DNA of 64,000 nt from CAZZCN01 sp964652975 (lineage in GTDB: Bacteria; Bacillota; Clostridia; Saccharofermentanales; UBA5734): assembly GCA_964652975.1 (NCBI GenBank), contig CAZZCN010000005.1, positions 9,857-73,856 on the forward strand. The letters run 5' to 3'. Below the pieces are notes generated by a model. The model had not been told where the DNA came from and made no database searches. It saw only the letters and a list, made by a program, of their open reading frames with translations. Shown piece after piece: positions 1 to 8,696 of the stretch (the first letter of the stretch is position 1; each line of letters starts with the position of its first letter). A program made the position numbers and the translations under genes.

Positions 1-60
1 TCTGTCAGCGTAAGTGACAAAATCATAAATCATACTGCCTACAACCACTATGCTTTTCAT
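1..60 (-). CDS. PfkB/ribokinase-family sugar kinase, N-terminus only
   Basis: Partial gene: the first 20 codons lie here and the rest is beyond the left edge. The start reads MKSIVVVGSMIYDFVTYADR, matching the opening beta strand of PfkB/ribokinase enzymes (VVVGSxxxDxxxxxDR), where the conserved Asp begins the sugar-binding site. A Shine-Dalgarno AGGAGAT lies just upstream of the ATG (about 66-75 on the plus strand). It diverges from the AraC regulator at 715, so a regulated carbohydrate locus is likely. The sugar cannot be told from 20 residues. Other PfkB members (fructokinase, adenosine kinase, PfkB-type pseudouridine kinase) remain possible. Confidence 0.6.
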   Translation of the reverse strand, partial: MKSIVVVGSMIYDFVTYADR

Positions 61-630
61 ACCCAATCTCCTATTATTTATGATATTATTGTTTATTCAT
101 ATCTACTAAGTTTCTTTGCAAGTATCATATTTTTATTAATATTCCCATATTTTTTCTGCACATCCAACAAATTCATTTCGGCATTTATTTCTAATAAATC
201 AAGACAGTTAAATCCTACTTCTAGAAAGACGCTTTTTTTGAAGGTATTTTCATTTTTCATTATAATTTAGAAAATATGATGAAAAACTTGATATGCGAAA
301 CCGATTACACTATCAATTATACATACATTTATTTATATGTCAACACCAGACTAAATCTTTTTACTGGAGTGTTGCTATAAGAAATTGAAAAAACCACTAT
401 TAAGTGGCTTTGTTGGTATTTATTTAGTTTGTAATTGTCGAAAACCCGATTTTTCATAAAAGAATTTACGCGTTCTCTTGAATTCATAATTCATTCTCCA
501 TCATTAATATCTACACATTTTGCATTGCAATATCATTCTAACACAATGCACAAATATACAAATAGGATAATACCACATTTTTATAGGCAATTTCCACTTT
601 TAGACAAGATAAATATATTTGCCTAATGTA
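61..630. other. AT-rich divergent intergenic region
   Basis: About 570 bases between the sugar-kinase start and the promoter of the AraC regulator. It holds one small minus-strand terminator-like hairpin (388-407). A 63-codon open frame at 435-626 has no ribosome-binding site and is not called. I see no RNA gene or riboswitch signature. Confidence 0.5.
388..407 (-). terminator. Small terminator-like hairpin
   Basis: Stem CCACT/AGTGG with loop ATTA. On the minus strand it is followed by six T. The stem is only 5 bp, so it is weak, and no minus-strand gene ends close by. It may be a remnant or block antisense transcription. Confidence 0.35.
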
Positions 631-658
631 TTGACATTTTCTTGTATGCATTTATAAT
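631..658 (+). promoter_or_regulatory. SigA-type promoter of the AraC regulator gene
   Basis: Perfect -35 TTGACA (631-636) and perfect -10 TATAAT (653-658) with a 16-bp spacer, about 57 bp before the ATG at 715. Confidence 0.7.
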
Positions 659-714
659 TAGATTAAGATTATTAATCATTAATTGTATGTGTGATTTGTC
701 AAAGAGGTGTTTTA

Positions 715-1593
715 ATGGAAATCTTCAAAATGCAACAGTTTTCACACAATAACGAAAAGATTTGCATTATTAAATCTGCAAGCGTTGAAGGACATCTCTA
801 CGAACATATACATGATTTTTTTGAAATTTTTTATGTAATCGAAGGAGAAGGTATGCACCTTTTGAACGGTATACCTTATCCTTTAAAACGTGGGGATTTA
901 ACCTTCTTATCTTATAACAGCAAGCATAATCTTTCCCCTTTAACAAGTAATTTTTCTTGGATAAACTGCTTGTTTTTATCGGAAGTTATAGACCAATCTC
1001 TAATTAACTCACAAAACGCCGAAGATATTCTACGACTTTCTCTCTTTTCTCATAATTTCAGTTTTGAAAGAATAAGTCTGGCAGACATTACATTAGAAAA
1101 TGCAGTCGCTGAATTTGAAAATATTTTTACAGATATGCAAAATGAATACTCTGCTGCTAAAACAGGTTATCAGCAAATTTTAAGCCATTATTTATTCATT
1201 TTGCTTTTTAAAATTTTTCGTTCCATCCCAAATATATCAAAAAACGAGAAAACACGAATTACAAATAACTCTATTGTAGATATTGTTTTAAAAGAAATTA
1301 AAGAAAATGCACTTGATGAAAACACTTCCCTTGAAGATATTGCAAAAAAAGCTTATATAAGCCCAAAATATTTTTCAAAATTATTTAAGCAAGAAACTGG
1401 CCAGACACTTATGAATTTTATACATAAAATAAGAATCAACCGAGCATGCGAACTTCTTGAGACAACTAATATGAATATATCTGAAATCATTAATCAAGTT
1501 GGTTATAAGGATAGTAAGTTTTTTTATAAACTGTTTTTGCGTCATACAGGCTTGACCCCTGGAGACTATAAAAGTAATTCTAAATCAAAATAA
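715..1593 (+). CDS. AraC-family transcriptional regulator with cupin sensor domain
   Basis: 292-residue DNA-binding regulator. The N-terminal 150 residues look like the AraC cupin sugar-sensing domain: HIHDFFEIFYVIEGEG and a following GDL turn are typical. The C-terminal 100 residues carry two helix-turn-helix units (DIAKKAYISPKYFSKLFK and INQVGYKDSKFFYKLFLRHTG ending in TPGDY). I start it at the ATG at 715 rather than the in-frame GTG at 691 because AGAGGTG sits 7-8 bases before 715. A consensus promoter lies upstream. It diverges from a PfkB-type sugar kinase, which suggests it controls that sugar locus; this is inference from position. Confidence 0.85.
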   Translation: MEIFKMQQFSHNNEKICIIKSASVEGHLYEHIHDFFEIFYVIEGEGMHLLNGIPYPLKRGDLTFLSYNSKHNLSPLTSNFSWINCLFLSEVIDQSLINSQNAEDILRLSLFSHNFSFERISLADITLENAVAEFENIFTDMQNEYSAAKTGYQQILSHYLFILLFKIFRSIPNISKNEKTRITNNSIVDIVLKEIKENALDENTSLEDIAKKAYISPKYFSKLFKQETGQTLMNFIHKIRINRACELLETTNMNISEIINQVGYKDSKFFYKLFLRHTGLTPGDYKSNSKSK

Positions 1594-1753
1594 TTAATAA
1601 TGTTTTTTCGTATTTATGTTTCATTGATTTTATTCATAATCTTCGGCAGATTAGTCTATTGAGGTGTGAGCAGGATCACTTTTAGCTCAGTTAAACGACG
1701 CATTATAAAATTTTTGAGTCAATGCTTCAGTTCATTCGTGATTAATTATTATT

Positions 1754-2635
1754 TCAGCCAAACTGAGTGTTCACATAATTATTCAGCAGTCCAAAAATGT
1801 CGCTCTTGTCGTCAAACGAATGTGCAGCTATAACGATGTTTTTTGATGGATAGACGATTATAAACTGGCTGTATGCACCACCGCAGTGATAGTTCCCGTT
1901 TTCGCCCATCCAGAATCCGAACGCCGTGGGTATATCGGACATTTCCGGACTCTTTGTGGTCGCCATTTGAACCCATTTTTCGCTTAGAACCCTTTCACCC
2001 TGCCAGACGCCTTTGTTCAAATATAATATACCAAGCTTTAGCATCGCCATGGTAGGGATGTATAATCCCGTCGCCCCCATCGTATGACCTTTCGGGCATC
2101 GATCCCATGCAAAACTTGTGATTCCGACTTTCTTGAACATATTCTGCTGCAAAAACATATCCATTGGCATACCCGCAACTTTCTCGACAATACATGAAAG
2201 CAAATAAAAAGTTGAGTTGCTGTAGGTGAATTTCTCACCGGGTTTAAAGGGAAGTTTAGCTGACAAGGCTAACCCCATCCAGTTATCGGTGTTATGGGTA
2301 AATCTGTCAGCCTCGAACAGGAATCCTTCCGACAGTCCCATGGTTTGAGTGAGCAAATGTTTGATTTTCACCTGCTTTAAATTTTCGTCGTAATTGTCCG
2401 GGAGTTCATTTTTGAAAAAATCAACAATATGATCTTCAACGTCCAGGAGTCTCTTGTCGTAAGCAATACCGACAGCGGTCGCAGTAAAATTTTTCGATAC
2501 TGAATAGCAGTTCAGGCTTGGATTGCAGGCTACACGGTCGTGTTCGAAAATCTCACCATCCTTATACAACAAGTATCTGATTACATTGGCATTTGCATCA
2601 TTAATCGCCTTTTCTAAATTTTCAAACATTTTCAA
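1754..2635 (-). CDS. Serine hydrolase, beta-lactamase/PBP-like fold
   Basis: 293 residues of the class C beta-lactamase-related family (COG1680 type). Family motifs are visible: SxxK as SVSK at residues 45-48 with nucleophile Ser45, YxN as YSN at 138-140, and HxG as HCG at 250-252 in place of KTG. No signal peptide is visible, so it is probably cytoplasmic and more likely an esterase or D-amino-acid/peptide hydrolase than a resistance enzyme. The first codon is TTG with AAAGGACGG 6 bases upstream; an ATG two codons later is the alternative. It stands alone, 100 bp from rodA. The substrate is unknown. Confidence 0.8.
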   Translation of the reverse strand: MKMFENLEKAINDANANVIRYLLYKDGEIFEHDRVACNPSLNCYSVSKNFTATAVGIAYDKRLLDVEDHIVDFFKNELPDNYDENLKQVKIKHLLTQTMGLSEGFLFEADRFTHNTDNWMGLALSAKLPFKPGEKFTYSNSTFYLLSCIVEKVAGMPMDMFLQQNMFKKVGITSFAWDRCPKGHTMGATGLYIPTMAMLKLGILYLNKGVWQGERVLSEKWVQMATTKSPEMSDIPTAFGFWMGENGNYHCGGAYSQFIIVYPSKNIVIAAHSFDDKSDIFGLLNNYVNTQFG

Positions 2636-2736
2636 TTACCGTCCTTTGAAATTATTACCCGGATGTTTTATAAGGTTCGTACTGCAGAAATTTCACATTA
2701 TGTCAGATATAACTTTGTCGAACTCTTGCTGTTCTG

Positions 2737-3879
2737 TTACGTAAACTCAAACGACTTTACCTTCAGGATAATATTCCGCTCGATTGAAATACACAAAATC
2801 ACACCCAGCGCAAAGTAGTTTACAATCATCGAAGAGCCTCCAAGGCTGACAAACGGGAGTGGTATGCCGGTAATGGGAAGCAATCCTACGCACATTCCGA
2901 TATTTTCGATGGAATGCATGCCAAACATCGCGGCAATACCTGTCACCATGTACTTTGACGAGTAATCCTCTGTTTTTGAGGCCACAAAAAGGCTTCGGGT
3001 AACGAACATGAAAATAAGAAAAATAATAGCGGTTGTTCCTATCATCCCAAGGTGTTCTGCAACCGCGGTAAATATAAAGTCGGACTCCTTTACAGGGACA
3101 TGCACGGACTCTCCACCCCTGTTGCCCGTAAGTCCGCCAAGGCTTATCGCAAGCTTAGCCTGCTCGATGTTGTATGCCTGGTCAGGGTTGAATCCTGGAT
3201 ATATAAATGTAAGGATCCTGTTTTTTTGGTGTGGGGCGAGGTAAAATGACCAGATTATCGGTAATAGGGCTATTGCAATGCTTGTAGCAAGAAAAATGAA
3301 TCTGTATGGAATTCCAAACACAAAAAACATGCAGCACGCGATGAAAACTATGACAAGAAATGTTCCGAGATCAGGTTGTTTCAAAATCAACAATACAGGA
3401 ATTGCATAAATCAGCCCGAGAATTCCGAACCCCTTCAATGCTGAAATCCTTTTCGTTTTTATATCAGCAAGATAGTAGGATGAAAGCATGATTATACCAA
3501 TCTTAGCCAGTTCCGATGGTTGAAAGGATCCTATGACAGGCAGTTTAAGCCAGCTATCAGCACCCATTATAGCCTGTGTGTTGTCGAACAATACAACAAT
3601 AAGCAAAACGATTGCAACTCCGTAAACAACGATTGACACAAGTCTCATTGTCGGAGATTCCAATGCACCTATAATAAAAGCGATCATAATTCCGAAAAAA
3701 ACCGCACCGGCCTGCTTGGTGAACATCGATAGTCCGTTGTTGTCATATCCGCTGGACAGCACATTATAAAGAACGTAAAGACCAATTATAGAAACAGAAA
3801 GCACAGGTACCAGTATCCAATAGTCCAGCACCTTGAAATACATATCGAATTTTGAATCATTTTCATTGATTCTTTTCAC
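2737..3879 (-). CDS. rodA: Rod-shape/cell-division SEDS protein (RodA/FtsW family)
   Basis: 380-residue polytopic membrane protein of the SEDS family, peptidoglycan glycosyltransferases that polymerise lipid II with a class B PBP partner. About ten membrane segments, the SFQPSELAKIG motif and the C-terminal signature PITGIPLPFVSLGGSS are present. The open frame runs back to 3987, but that extension only reads the repeat tail of lgt in another frame. I place the start at GTG 3879, which has GAGGA 9 bases upstream and gives a normal family length. It overlaps the lgt stop by 17 bases, so translation is probably coupled. RodA is favoured over FtsW or SpoVE from the lgt neighbourhood, but sequence alone does not settle it. 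Confidence 0.88.
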   Translation of the reverse strand: MKRINENDSKFDMYFKVLDYWILVPVLSVSIIGLYVLYNVLSSGYDNNGLSMFTKQAGAVFFGIMIAFIIGALESPTMRLVSIVVYGVAIVLLIVVLFDNTQAIMGADSWLKLPVIGSFQPSELAKIGIIMLSSYYLADIKTKRISALKGFGILGLIYAIPVLLILKQPDLGTFLVIVFIACCMFFVFGIPYRFIFLATSIAIALLPIIWSFYLAPHQKNRILTFIYPGFNPDQAYNIEQAKLAISLGGLTGNRGGESVHVPVKESDFIFTAVAEHLGMIGTTAIIFLIFMFVTRSLFVASKTEDYSSKYMVTGIAAMFGMHSIENIGMCVGLLPITGIPLPFVSLGGSSMIVNYFALGVILCISIERNIILKVKSFEFT

Positions 3880-4948
3880 TTGGATTATCCTCAGTAGTAT
3901 TGTCTTCAGTAGTTTTTTCTTGGTTAGTTTTTTCTTGGTTAGTTTTTTCTTCGGTAGTTTTTTCTTCGGTAATGCTGAATTCAGCACTTGTATCTTCAGT
4001 ACTTGTATTTTCAGTACTTGTATTTACAATATTATTATCCTCTATTGTATCGAAATTAGATTTGATAGTACTCTCCGCACCCTCTTGTGTTGGCTGTACA
4101 ATTCCCGCTGCATTTGTCAATATGGGTTTTCGTCTGATGATAATAAAGCAAACAAGTCCGAATGCGACCATTGTTCCTGAAAGCAGCATCGACACACGTA
4201 TCTGTGTATTCCCTATGTAAAGTGAATCAGTTCTAATGCTTTCGACAAAAAACCTCACCAGTCCATAACTCATTAGATAAACCATCAGAGTCTCAAACGG
4301 TCTTTTGGATTTTTCGTGGACAAAATACAAAATCACAAATATTATTATATTTGCAATAAATTCATATAAAAACGTCGGATGCACCGGAGTTGATGGATTA
4401 ACATGTCCAAGTTGGGTCAGATAAGACTTCGTGCCCTCGCTTACCATTCCCCAGGGAAGCGTAGTCCCAGAACCGAATGCCTCCTGGTTGAAAAAGTTCC
4501 CCCAGCGCCCGATCCCCTGGCTTAAAGGCAGGACTACAACAAACAAATCCGCAAGTCTTGAAAACGAAACCTTCTTGACTTTCGAAATTATAAACACTGC
4601 GAGAACGCCGCCAATGACGCCTCCATAAAAAGCCAGGCCGCCTGATCGCAGATTAAAAACGCTCCATATGTTACCTTTAAATTCATCAAATGAAAAAACC
4701 ACATAATAAAGTCTGGCTGCTACAATCATAACAGGAACAAGCAATATAACAGTGTCAAGGACTATGTCCGGATTAATACCGAATCTTCCCGCCATCCTGT
4801 GAAGAATGAAAAGTCCAAGGACAACTGCTATTGATATAAGCATGCCATACCAGTACACCTCTATTCCAAAAAAAGAAAATGCCACCCTGTTAATTGTAAT
4901 GTTTTCTATTCCCATACCAGGAAAGCTGACATGAAAAATATTGTCCAT
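3863..4948 (-). CDS. lgt: Prolipoprotein diacylglyceryl transferase with repeat-rich C-terminal tail
   Basis: Membrane enzyme that moves a diacylglyceryl group from phosphatidylglycerol to the lipobox Cys of prolipoproteins. The signature GRWGNFFNQEAFG and the YGMLISIA and LYEFIANI segments are clear. The core ends near residue 280. A tail of about 80 residues follows, rich in Thr, Glu, Asn and Lys with five-residue repeats (TEEKT, NQEKT, STEDT) and encoded by 15-bp tandem repeats. Such a tail is not part of the usual family protein of about 260-290 residues and should face the cytoplasm. The start has AAGGA upstream and lies 4 bases after the M16 protease stop. The tail DNA overlaps the rodA start. 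Confidence 0.93.
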   Translation of the reverse strand: MDNIFHVSFPGMGIENITINRVAFSFFGIEVYWYGMLISIAVVLGLFILHRMAGRFGINPDIVLDTVILLVPVMIVAARLYYVVFSFDEFKGNIWSVFNLRSGGLAFYGGVIGGVLAVFIISKVKKVSFSRLADLFVVVLPLSQGIGRWGNFFNQEAFGSGTTLPWGMVSEGTKSYLTQLGHVNPSTPVHPTFLYEFIANIIIFVILYFVHEKSKRPFETLMVYLMSYGLVRFFVESIRTDSLYIGNTQIRVSMLLSGTMVAFGLVCFIIIRRKPILTNAAGIVQPTQEGAESTIKSNFDTIEDNNIVNTSTENTSTEDTSAEFSITEEKTTEEKTNQEKTNQEKTTEDNTTEDNPSEKNQ

Positions 4949-4952
4949 AATG

Positions 4953-6284
4953 CTATTTTCCTTTCTTCATCACATACGATTCTGTCTTCAAAGATGAGTT
5001 TATAACAAATTTCATGGATTGTCTAATTTTTTCGGGATCCATTGAATCATAAACCTGTAAATAATCAAAGATATGCATGTCAGAAAGCCTTGCTACACTA
5101 GCCGATAATCCGCAGCTGTCTACTGTGTCGAGCAGACGGATCAGATTGCCGGCAGTAACCCTTTTCTGGATTTCAAACTCCTCTATGTCAATATCGTTTT
5201 GAAATTCTTCCTGCAGCATGCTGTATACCAGCTCGCATGCCTCTCTGGGGTTGCTTGATTCTCCACCGATAATGAGGTAAGAGTAGGTTTTTTCGCAAAT
5301 ATAATGAAATCCGAAAGTATCGTTTATCAGGCTTTTAGAGTAGAGTGTTTCGAAAATACGCGAAGAGTCGCCAAGTATCATTTCAAGATAAAGCTGGCCG
5401 CCCTTTTGATTTTCAAATCTTTGGAATCCTGTAAGAGGTGCTTTGGAATTTACATCCGGATTTTTAAGTCCAATCAGAAAACTTTCCATGGAGACTTCCA
5501 TTTTACGCTCGGATAATGGACTGTTGATGCTTCTAGGTTCTTGTGGGAAGCTAGTCTTGGAAGTGCTTGGCTTCGATGCATCCAATTCTGGATACTTTTG
5601 CAAAATCGCAATTATATCCTCTCCTTTTATATCTCCGGCGATAGTGATGCTTATCGAGTTGAATGAGTAATAATTGTCCTTTATGGCATTAAGATGCTCT
5701 GATGTGATTTCTTTTACAGATTCTCTCGTGCCGCCGATGTCAAGGCGTACAGGATGGTTGTGATACATAGCCTCCAGCAGGTCGCTGTAGCATCTGCTAT
5801 CAGGATCGTCCTCGTACATGTCGAGTTCCTGAATTATGATATTTCGTTCCGCCTCGATCCTGTCTTCTCCAAGATAAGGGCTTATAACTGCATTCAAATA
5901 TACTTCAAATGCGGTCTCGAAATTGTCTACTGTGTTAAGATAGTACATTGTATGGGTGTTTGATGTGTAGGCGTTGACACTCGCACCTAGTGAGGAAAGC
6001 CTGGCAAGAAGTCCTCCGTTCTCTTCTTTGCCGAAAACACAGTGTTCCATATAATGAGCAGATCCGGACGGTAGAGTGATGTTGCCATTTTCAGACTCGA
6101 TTTCATTATGAATAGATCCGAATGGCACCAGGATTCCTGCGAATTTCTTGGAAAATTTCGGTTTTGGAATGAAATTCATTGTAAATCCGCACGGATGCGA
6201 ATATGTATACATTGTTCCGCCGGTGAACTGGTCTTCGCGTTTTGCTATTGTGAAATTGCCTGTTTCGTTTGTTTTATCTATCAT
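4953..6284 (-). CDS. M16-family zinc metallopeptidase (YmfH-like)
   Basis: 443 residues. The inverted zinc motif HxxEH is intact as HYMEH at residues 77-81, and the third zinc ligand is probably Glu153 in IQELDMYEDD. This is the catalytic half of the Bacillus YmfF/YmfH type pair, where an M16 protein with HxxEH works beside one lacking it. The partner is the C-terminal half of the gene just upstream (6456-8696). Likely role: cytoplasmic processing or degradation of peptides; the substrate is unknown. The stop lies 4 bases before lgt. A 171-bp spacer with a tandem repeat separates it from the upstream gene. Confidence 0.88.
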   Translation of the reverse strand: MIDKTNETGNFTIAKREDQFTGGTMYTYSHPCGFTMNFIPKPKFSKKFAGILVPFGSIHNEIESENGNITLPSGSAHYMEHCVFGKEENGGLLARLSSLGASVNAYTSNTHTMYYLNTVDNFETAFEVYLNAVISPYLGEDRIEAERNIIIQELDMYEDDPDSRCYSDLLEAMYHNHPVRLDIGGTRESVKEITSEHLNAIKDNYYSFNSISITIAGDIKGEDIIAILQKYPELDASKPSTSKTSFPQEPRSINSPLSERKMEVSMESFLIGLKNPDVNSKAPLTGFQRFENQKGGQLYLEMILGDSSRIFETLYSKSLINDTFGFHYICEKTYSYLIIGGESSNPREACELVYSMLQEEFQNDIDIEEFEIQKRVTAGNLIRLLDTVDSCGLSASVARLSDMHIFDYLQVYDSMDPEKIRQSMKFVINSSLKTESYVMKKGK

Positions 6285-6333
6285 TCAAATTACTTCCTAG
6301 CTTGAAATTTATAATATTTTAATTTCTGTTTTT

Positions 6334-6385
6334 TACTGTCGGGATGTTTTATCTGTTTTGTACTGTCGGGATGTTTTATCTGTTT
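6334..6385. repeat. Two-copy tandem repeat, 27-bp period
   Basis: The 25-base word starting TACTGTCGGGATG occurs at 6334 and again at 6361 with no mismatch, in the spacer between the two M16 genes. It is one of several short tandem duplications at gene ends in this window. Confidence 0.85.
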
Positions 6386-6455
6386 CAGTAATGCTGAATT
6401 TGTGTCTCTTATTATTGCAAAAGAGAAAACTCCCCCGTTTAAAAATTCTAAAATC

Positions 6456-8696
6456 CTAATTTTCACAATTCTTACACGTAAGACGGAATACCGTCTGCAA
6501 TTCCAGTTTTCGCGCAATATCCATTACGTCTTCTCTGGTTATGCTGCCAAGGTAATGCATTGAATCGTTGACAGACAAGTCTAATCCTCTGATATTGCTG
6601 TTTGCATAGTAACGTATTATCGAGTGAAGGTTATCCGGTATGCATCGATATGAATATGCACAGGATATTACAGCACTGTCAAACATTTCTTTTGTGAATT
6701 CACCGTTTGCAACTTTCACAACCTGTTCCTTCATTGCACTTTCGGCGATTTCAATATTTTCGTGTGCAACTCCTGCCGACAGGACAACGCCGCCCAGATA
6801 CCTTAGAGACATTGAGAATACACTGTACGCAAGCCCCATTTCCTCTCTGACCTTCTGGAAAAGAAGCGAATTCACATCAGCTCCCAGCATTGTATTGAAC
6901 ACGTTGAATGCGATTGTCTTATGAGAAAAATATGCAATGGAGTTTTTGTATGCAATGCATATCTTGGACTGTTCAACATCCATTTGCTCCGTCAGTTCTG
7001 CAAAGTCGTTCTGCGGATTGAAATACTCCGGGGTCTTGCCTGGAATCATTTTAACAGAAGGAATGTTTTTATCAAATGTACCACTAATTAATGAGCAGAG
7101 CTCTTCTATGGTATTGCTGGTATAATTGCCGGCAAGGTATATCGAAATATCCGATTTTTGTATCAGTTCTTTGTAGGCGTCTCTTAGCATTTCCGGTGTG
7201 ACTGCTTCGATTATCTTGGATTCTCCGTAGCTTCTGATGCTTTGTACACAGCCTGGTGCGTAAAGCTCAATGCAGCGGTCCATAGCGTATTTCTGCTTGT
7301 CATTGTCCCTTGCCGCTATTTCTGAAATAATGCTTTGCTTTTCGGATTCTATGATCTCTCTGTCAAAAAGAAAATCGCTGTCGACATCCGGGTCATTGAA
7401 CATATCAAACAAAACCCTGACTGAATTCATAAATGGTGTCTTATCATCTCCAAAAGTGCGAAGTGCATCAATCGTAAACATTATGACGTGAAGGTCACCT
7501 TGTGTTTCAACATGAAAATCGAGCTGGGTTCCATATTGCGAGTCTAGATACCTCGAAACCTCAGGCCTTGTAGGAAATCTTTTGCATGTTGCAGTAAGCA
7601 CCCTGGCTAAAAGTGTATTGGTCGATGCCAGCTCCGCACTTAAAGGCATTCGCATAATAACTTCCAGTACGCTTGTAGAAAATCTTACGGACTTTATTCC
7701 GTACAAATTCACATTGCCATTTCGTGCGATCAAAAAACATTCCTCGGCCTCTGCATGATACAGCCTCGCCTTGTCAACATCAGCATTGATCTGGTTGCTT
7801 AGCGCTTCAATACTGTTGAACTTTTTCTCTTCACGGAGATATTCGAGAAAAAACACTTCGATGCTTTTACCATATAGATAGATATCTGTATCCAAAATAA
7901 GCGTCTCAGCTATAGGATCGGTCAAAACGCCTGAAACACTTGGCCTGATTCCAATATTTGTAATGGACTCGTAAACCTTGTTATCGATAAGTGTTTTAGT
8001 GAAGTATACACCGTTTTGCGGGAAGCAAAGCTCAGCGTCAAGTCCTGTGTTAGCTGTGGGAAAGCCCAGTGTCCTTCCAAGCTTTTGTCCGCTTTTCACT
8101 TCGCCTTTTATACTGTATTTCCTACCAAGCATGGCATTGACTTCAGTGATTTTTGCTTCTTTTATCTTATCTCTGATAGCTGAGCTTGAAATGCTTTGTC
8201 CGTTGTACAAAACAGGTTCTACGACTATCACCTCAACGTTGTTCCTATAAGCCCAGTCCTTAAGCATATCGATATCACCGGCCCTGTTTTTGCCGAATTT
8301 GAAGTTGAATCCTACTACTATCAGAGCAGCATTCAATTTGCCTGACAGATGGTCATCCAGAAATTCTTCAGGTGACATTTCAGAAAACTGTACTGAAAAT
8401 TCGCAAAGAATTATCTCGTCTATCCCGGAATCTTTTAACTTGTCTATTCTATCGGATTCCGTCGTAATTAGTCCTTTGGATATTCTTTTACTGTTATTTA
8501 GAGTCTGGGCCGGATGCGTTGTAAATGTGTAGACGCATGAGGTTATTCCGAGCTGTGAGCTTCGTGAGGCCAGCGTCTGTATCAATTCCTTGTGACCCAG
8601 GTGAAAACCGTCAAAAACTCCGAGTCCTACTCCGCGTCTTATCTTGTAATCAGGTGTTCCATTTATTTGTCCGTTCTTATCTAAAGTCTTTAACAT
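6456..8696 (-). CDS. ribF: Fusion: RibF (riboflavin kinase/FAD synthetase) + non-catalytic M16 peptidase domain
   Basis: 746 residues. Residues 1-316 are a complete RibF: the adenylyltransferase GVFDGFHLGH near 26, VGFNFKFG, ISSSAIRDK, then the riboflavin kinase GRTLGFPTAN near 207, NGVYF and NIGIRPSV. It makes FMN and FAD from riboflavin. After a linker of about 12 residues, residues 328-746 are an M16 peptidase domain of YmfF type that lacks HxxEH, so it should be the structural partner of the active M16 protein encoded next. The start is ATG 8696, with AAGGA 9 bases upstream and a 20-base overlap with truB; the longer frame to 8822 only reads truB repeats. In other Firmicutes these are separate genes. 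Confidence 0.88.
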   Translation of the reverse strand: MLKTLDKNGQINGTPDYKIRRGVGLGVFDGFHLGHKELIQTLASRSSQLGITSCVYTFTTHPAQTLNNSKRISKGLITTESDRIDKLKDSGIDEIILCEFSVQFSEMSPEEFLDDHLSGKLNAALIVVGFNFKFGKNRAGDIDMLKDWAYRNNVEVIVVEPVLYNGQSISSSAIRDKIKEAKITEVNAMLGRKYSIKGEVKSGQKLGRTLGFPTANTGLDAELCFPQNGVYFTKTLIDNKVYESITNIGIRPSVSGVLTDPIAETLILDTDIYLYGKSIEVFFLEYLREEKKFNSIEALSNQINADVDKARLYHAEAEECFLIARNGNVNLYGIKSVRFSTSVLEVIMRMPLSAELASTNTLLARVLTATCKRFPTRPEVSRYLDSQYGTQLDFHVETQGDLHVIMFTIDALRTFGDDKTPFMNSVRVLFDMFNDPDVDSDFLFDREIIESEKQSIISEIAARDNDKQKYAMDRCIELYAPGCVQSIRSYGESKIIEAVTPEMLRDAYKELIQKSDISIYLAGNYTSNTIEELCSLISGTFDKNIPSVKMIPGKTPEYFNPQNDFAELTEQMDVEQSKICIAYKNSIAYFSHKTIAFNVFNTMLGADVNSLLFQKVREEMGLAYSVFSMSLRYLGGVVLSAGVAHENIEIAESAMKEQVVKVANGEFTKEMFDSAVISCAYSYRCIPDNLHSIIRYYANSNIRGLDLSVNDSMHYLGSITREDVMDIARKLELQTVFRLTCKNCEN

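Noticed and set aside
435..626. 63-codon plus-strand open frame
   Set aside because: No ribosome-binding site, no recognisable protein features, and it ends just before the AraC promoter.
3880..3987. N-terminal extension of rodA with Lys-Lys-Lys repeats
   Set aside because: Reads the lgt tail repeats in another frame; GTG 3879 has a good Shine-Dalgarno and gives the family length.
7700..7760. Frameshift or lost stop creating the RibF-M16 fusion
   Set aside because: Both domains are complete and in one uninterrupted frame with a short ordinary linker; nothing in the sequence suggests damage, though reads should be checked.
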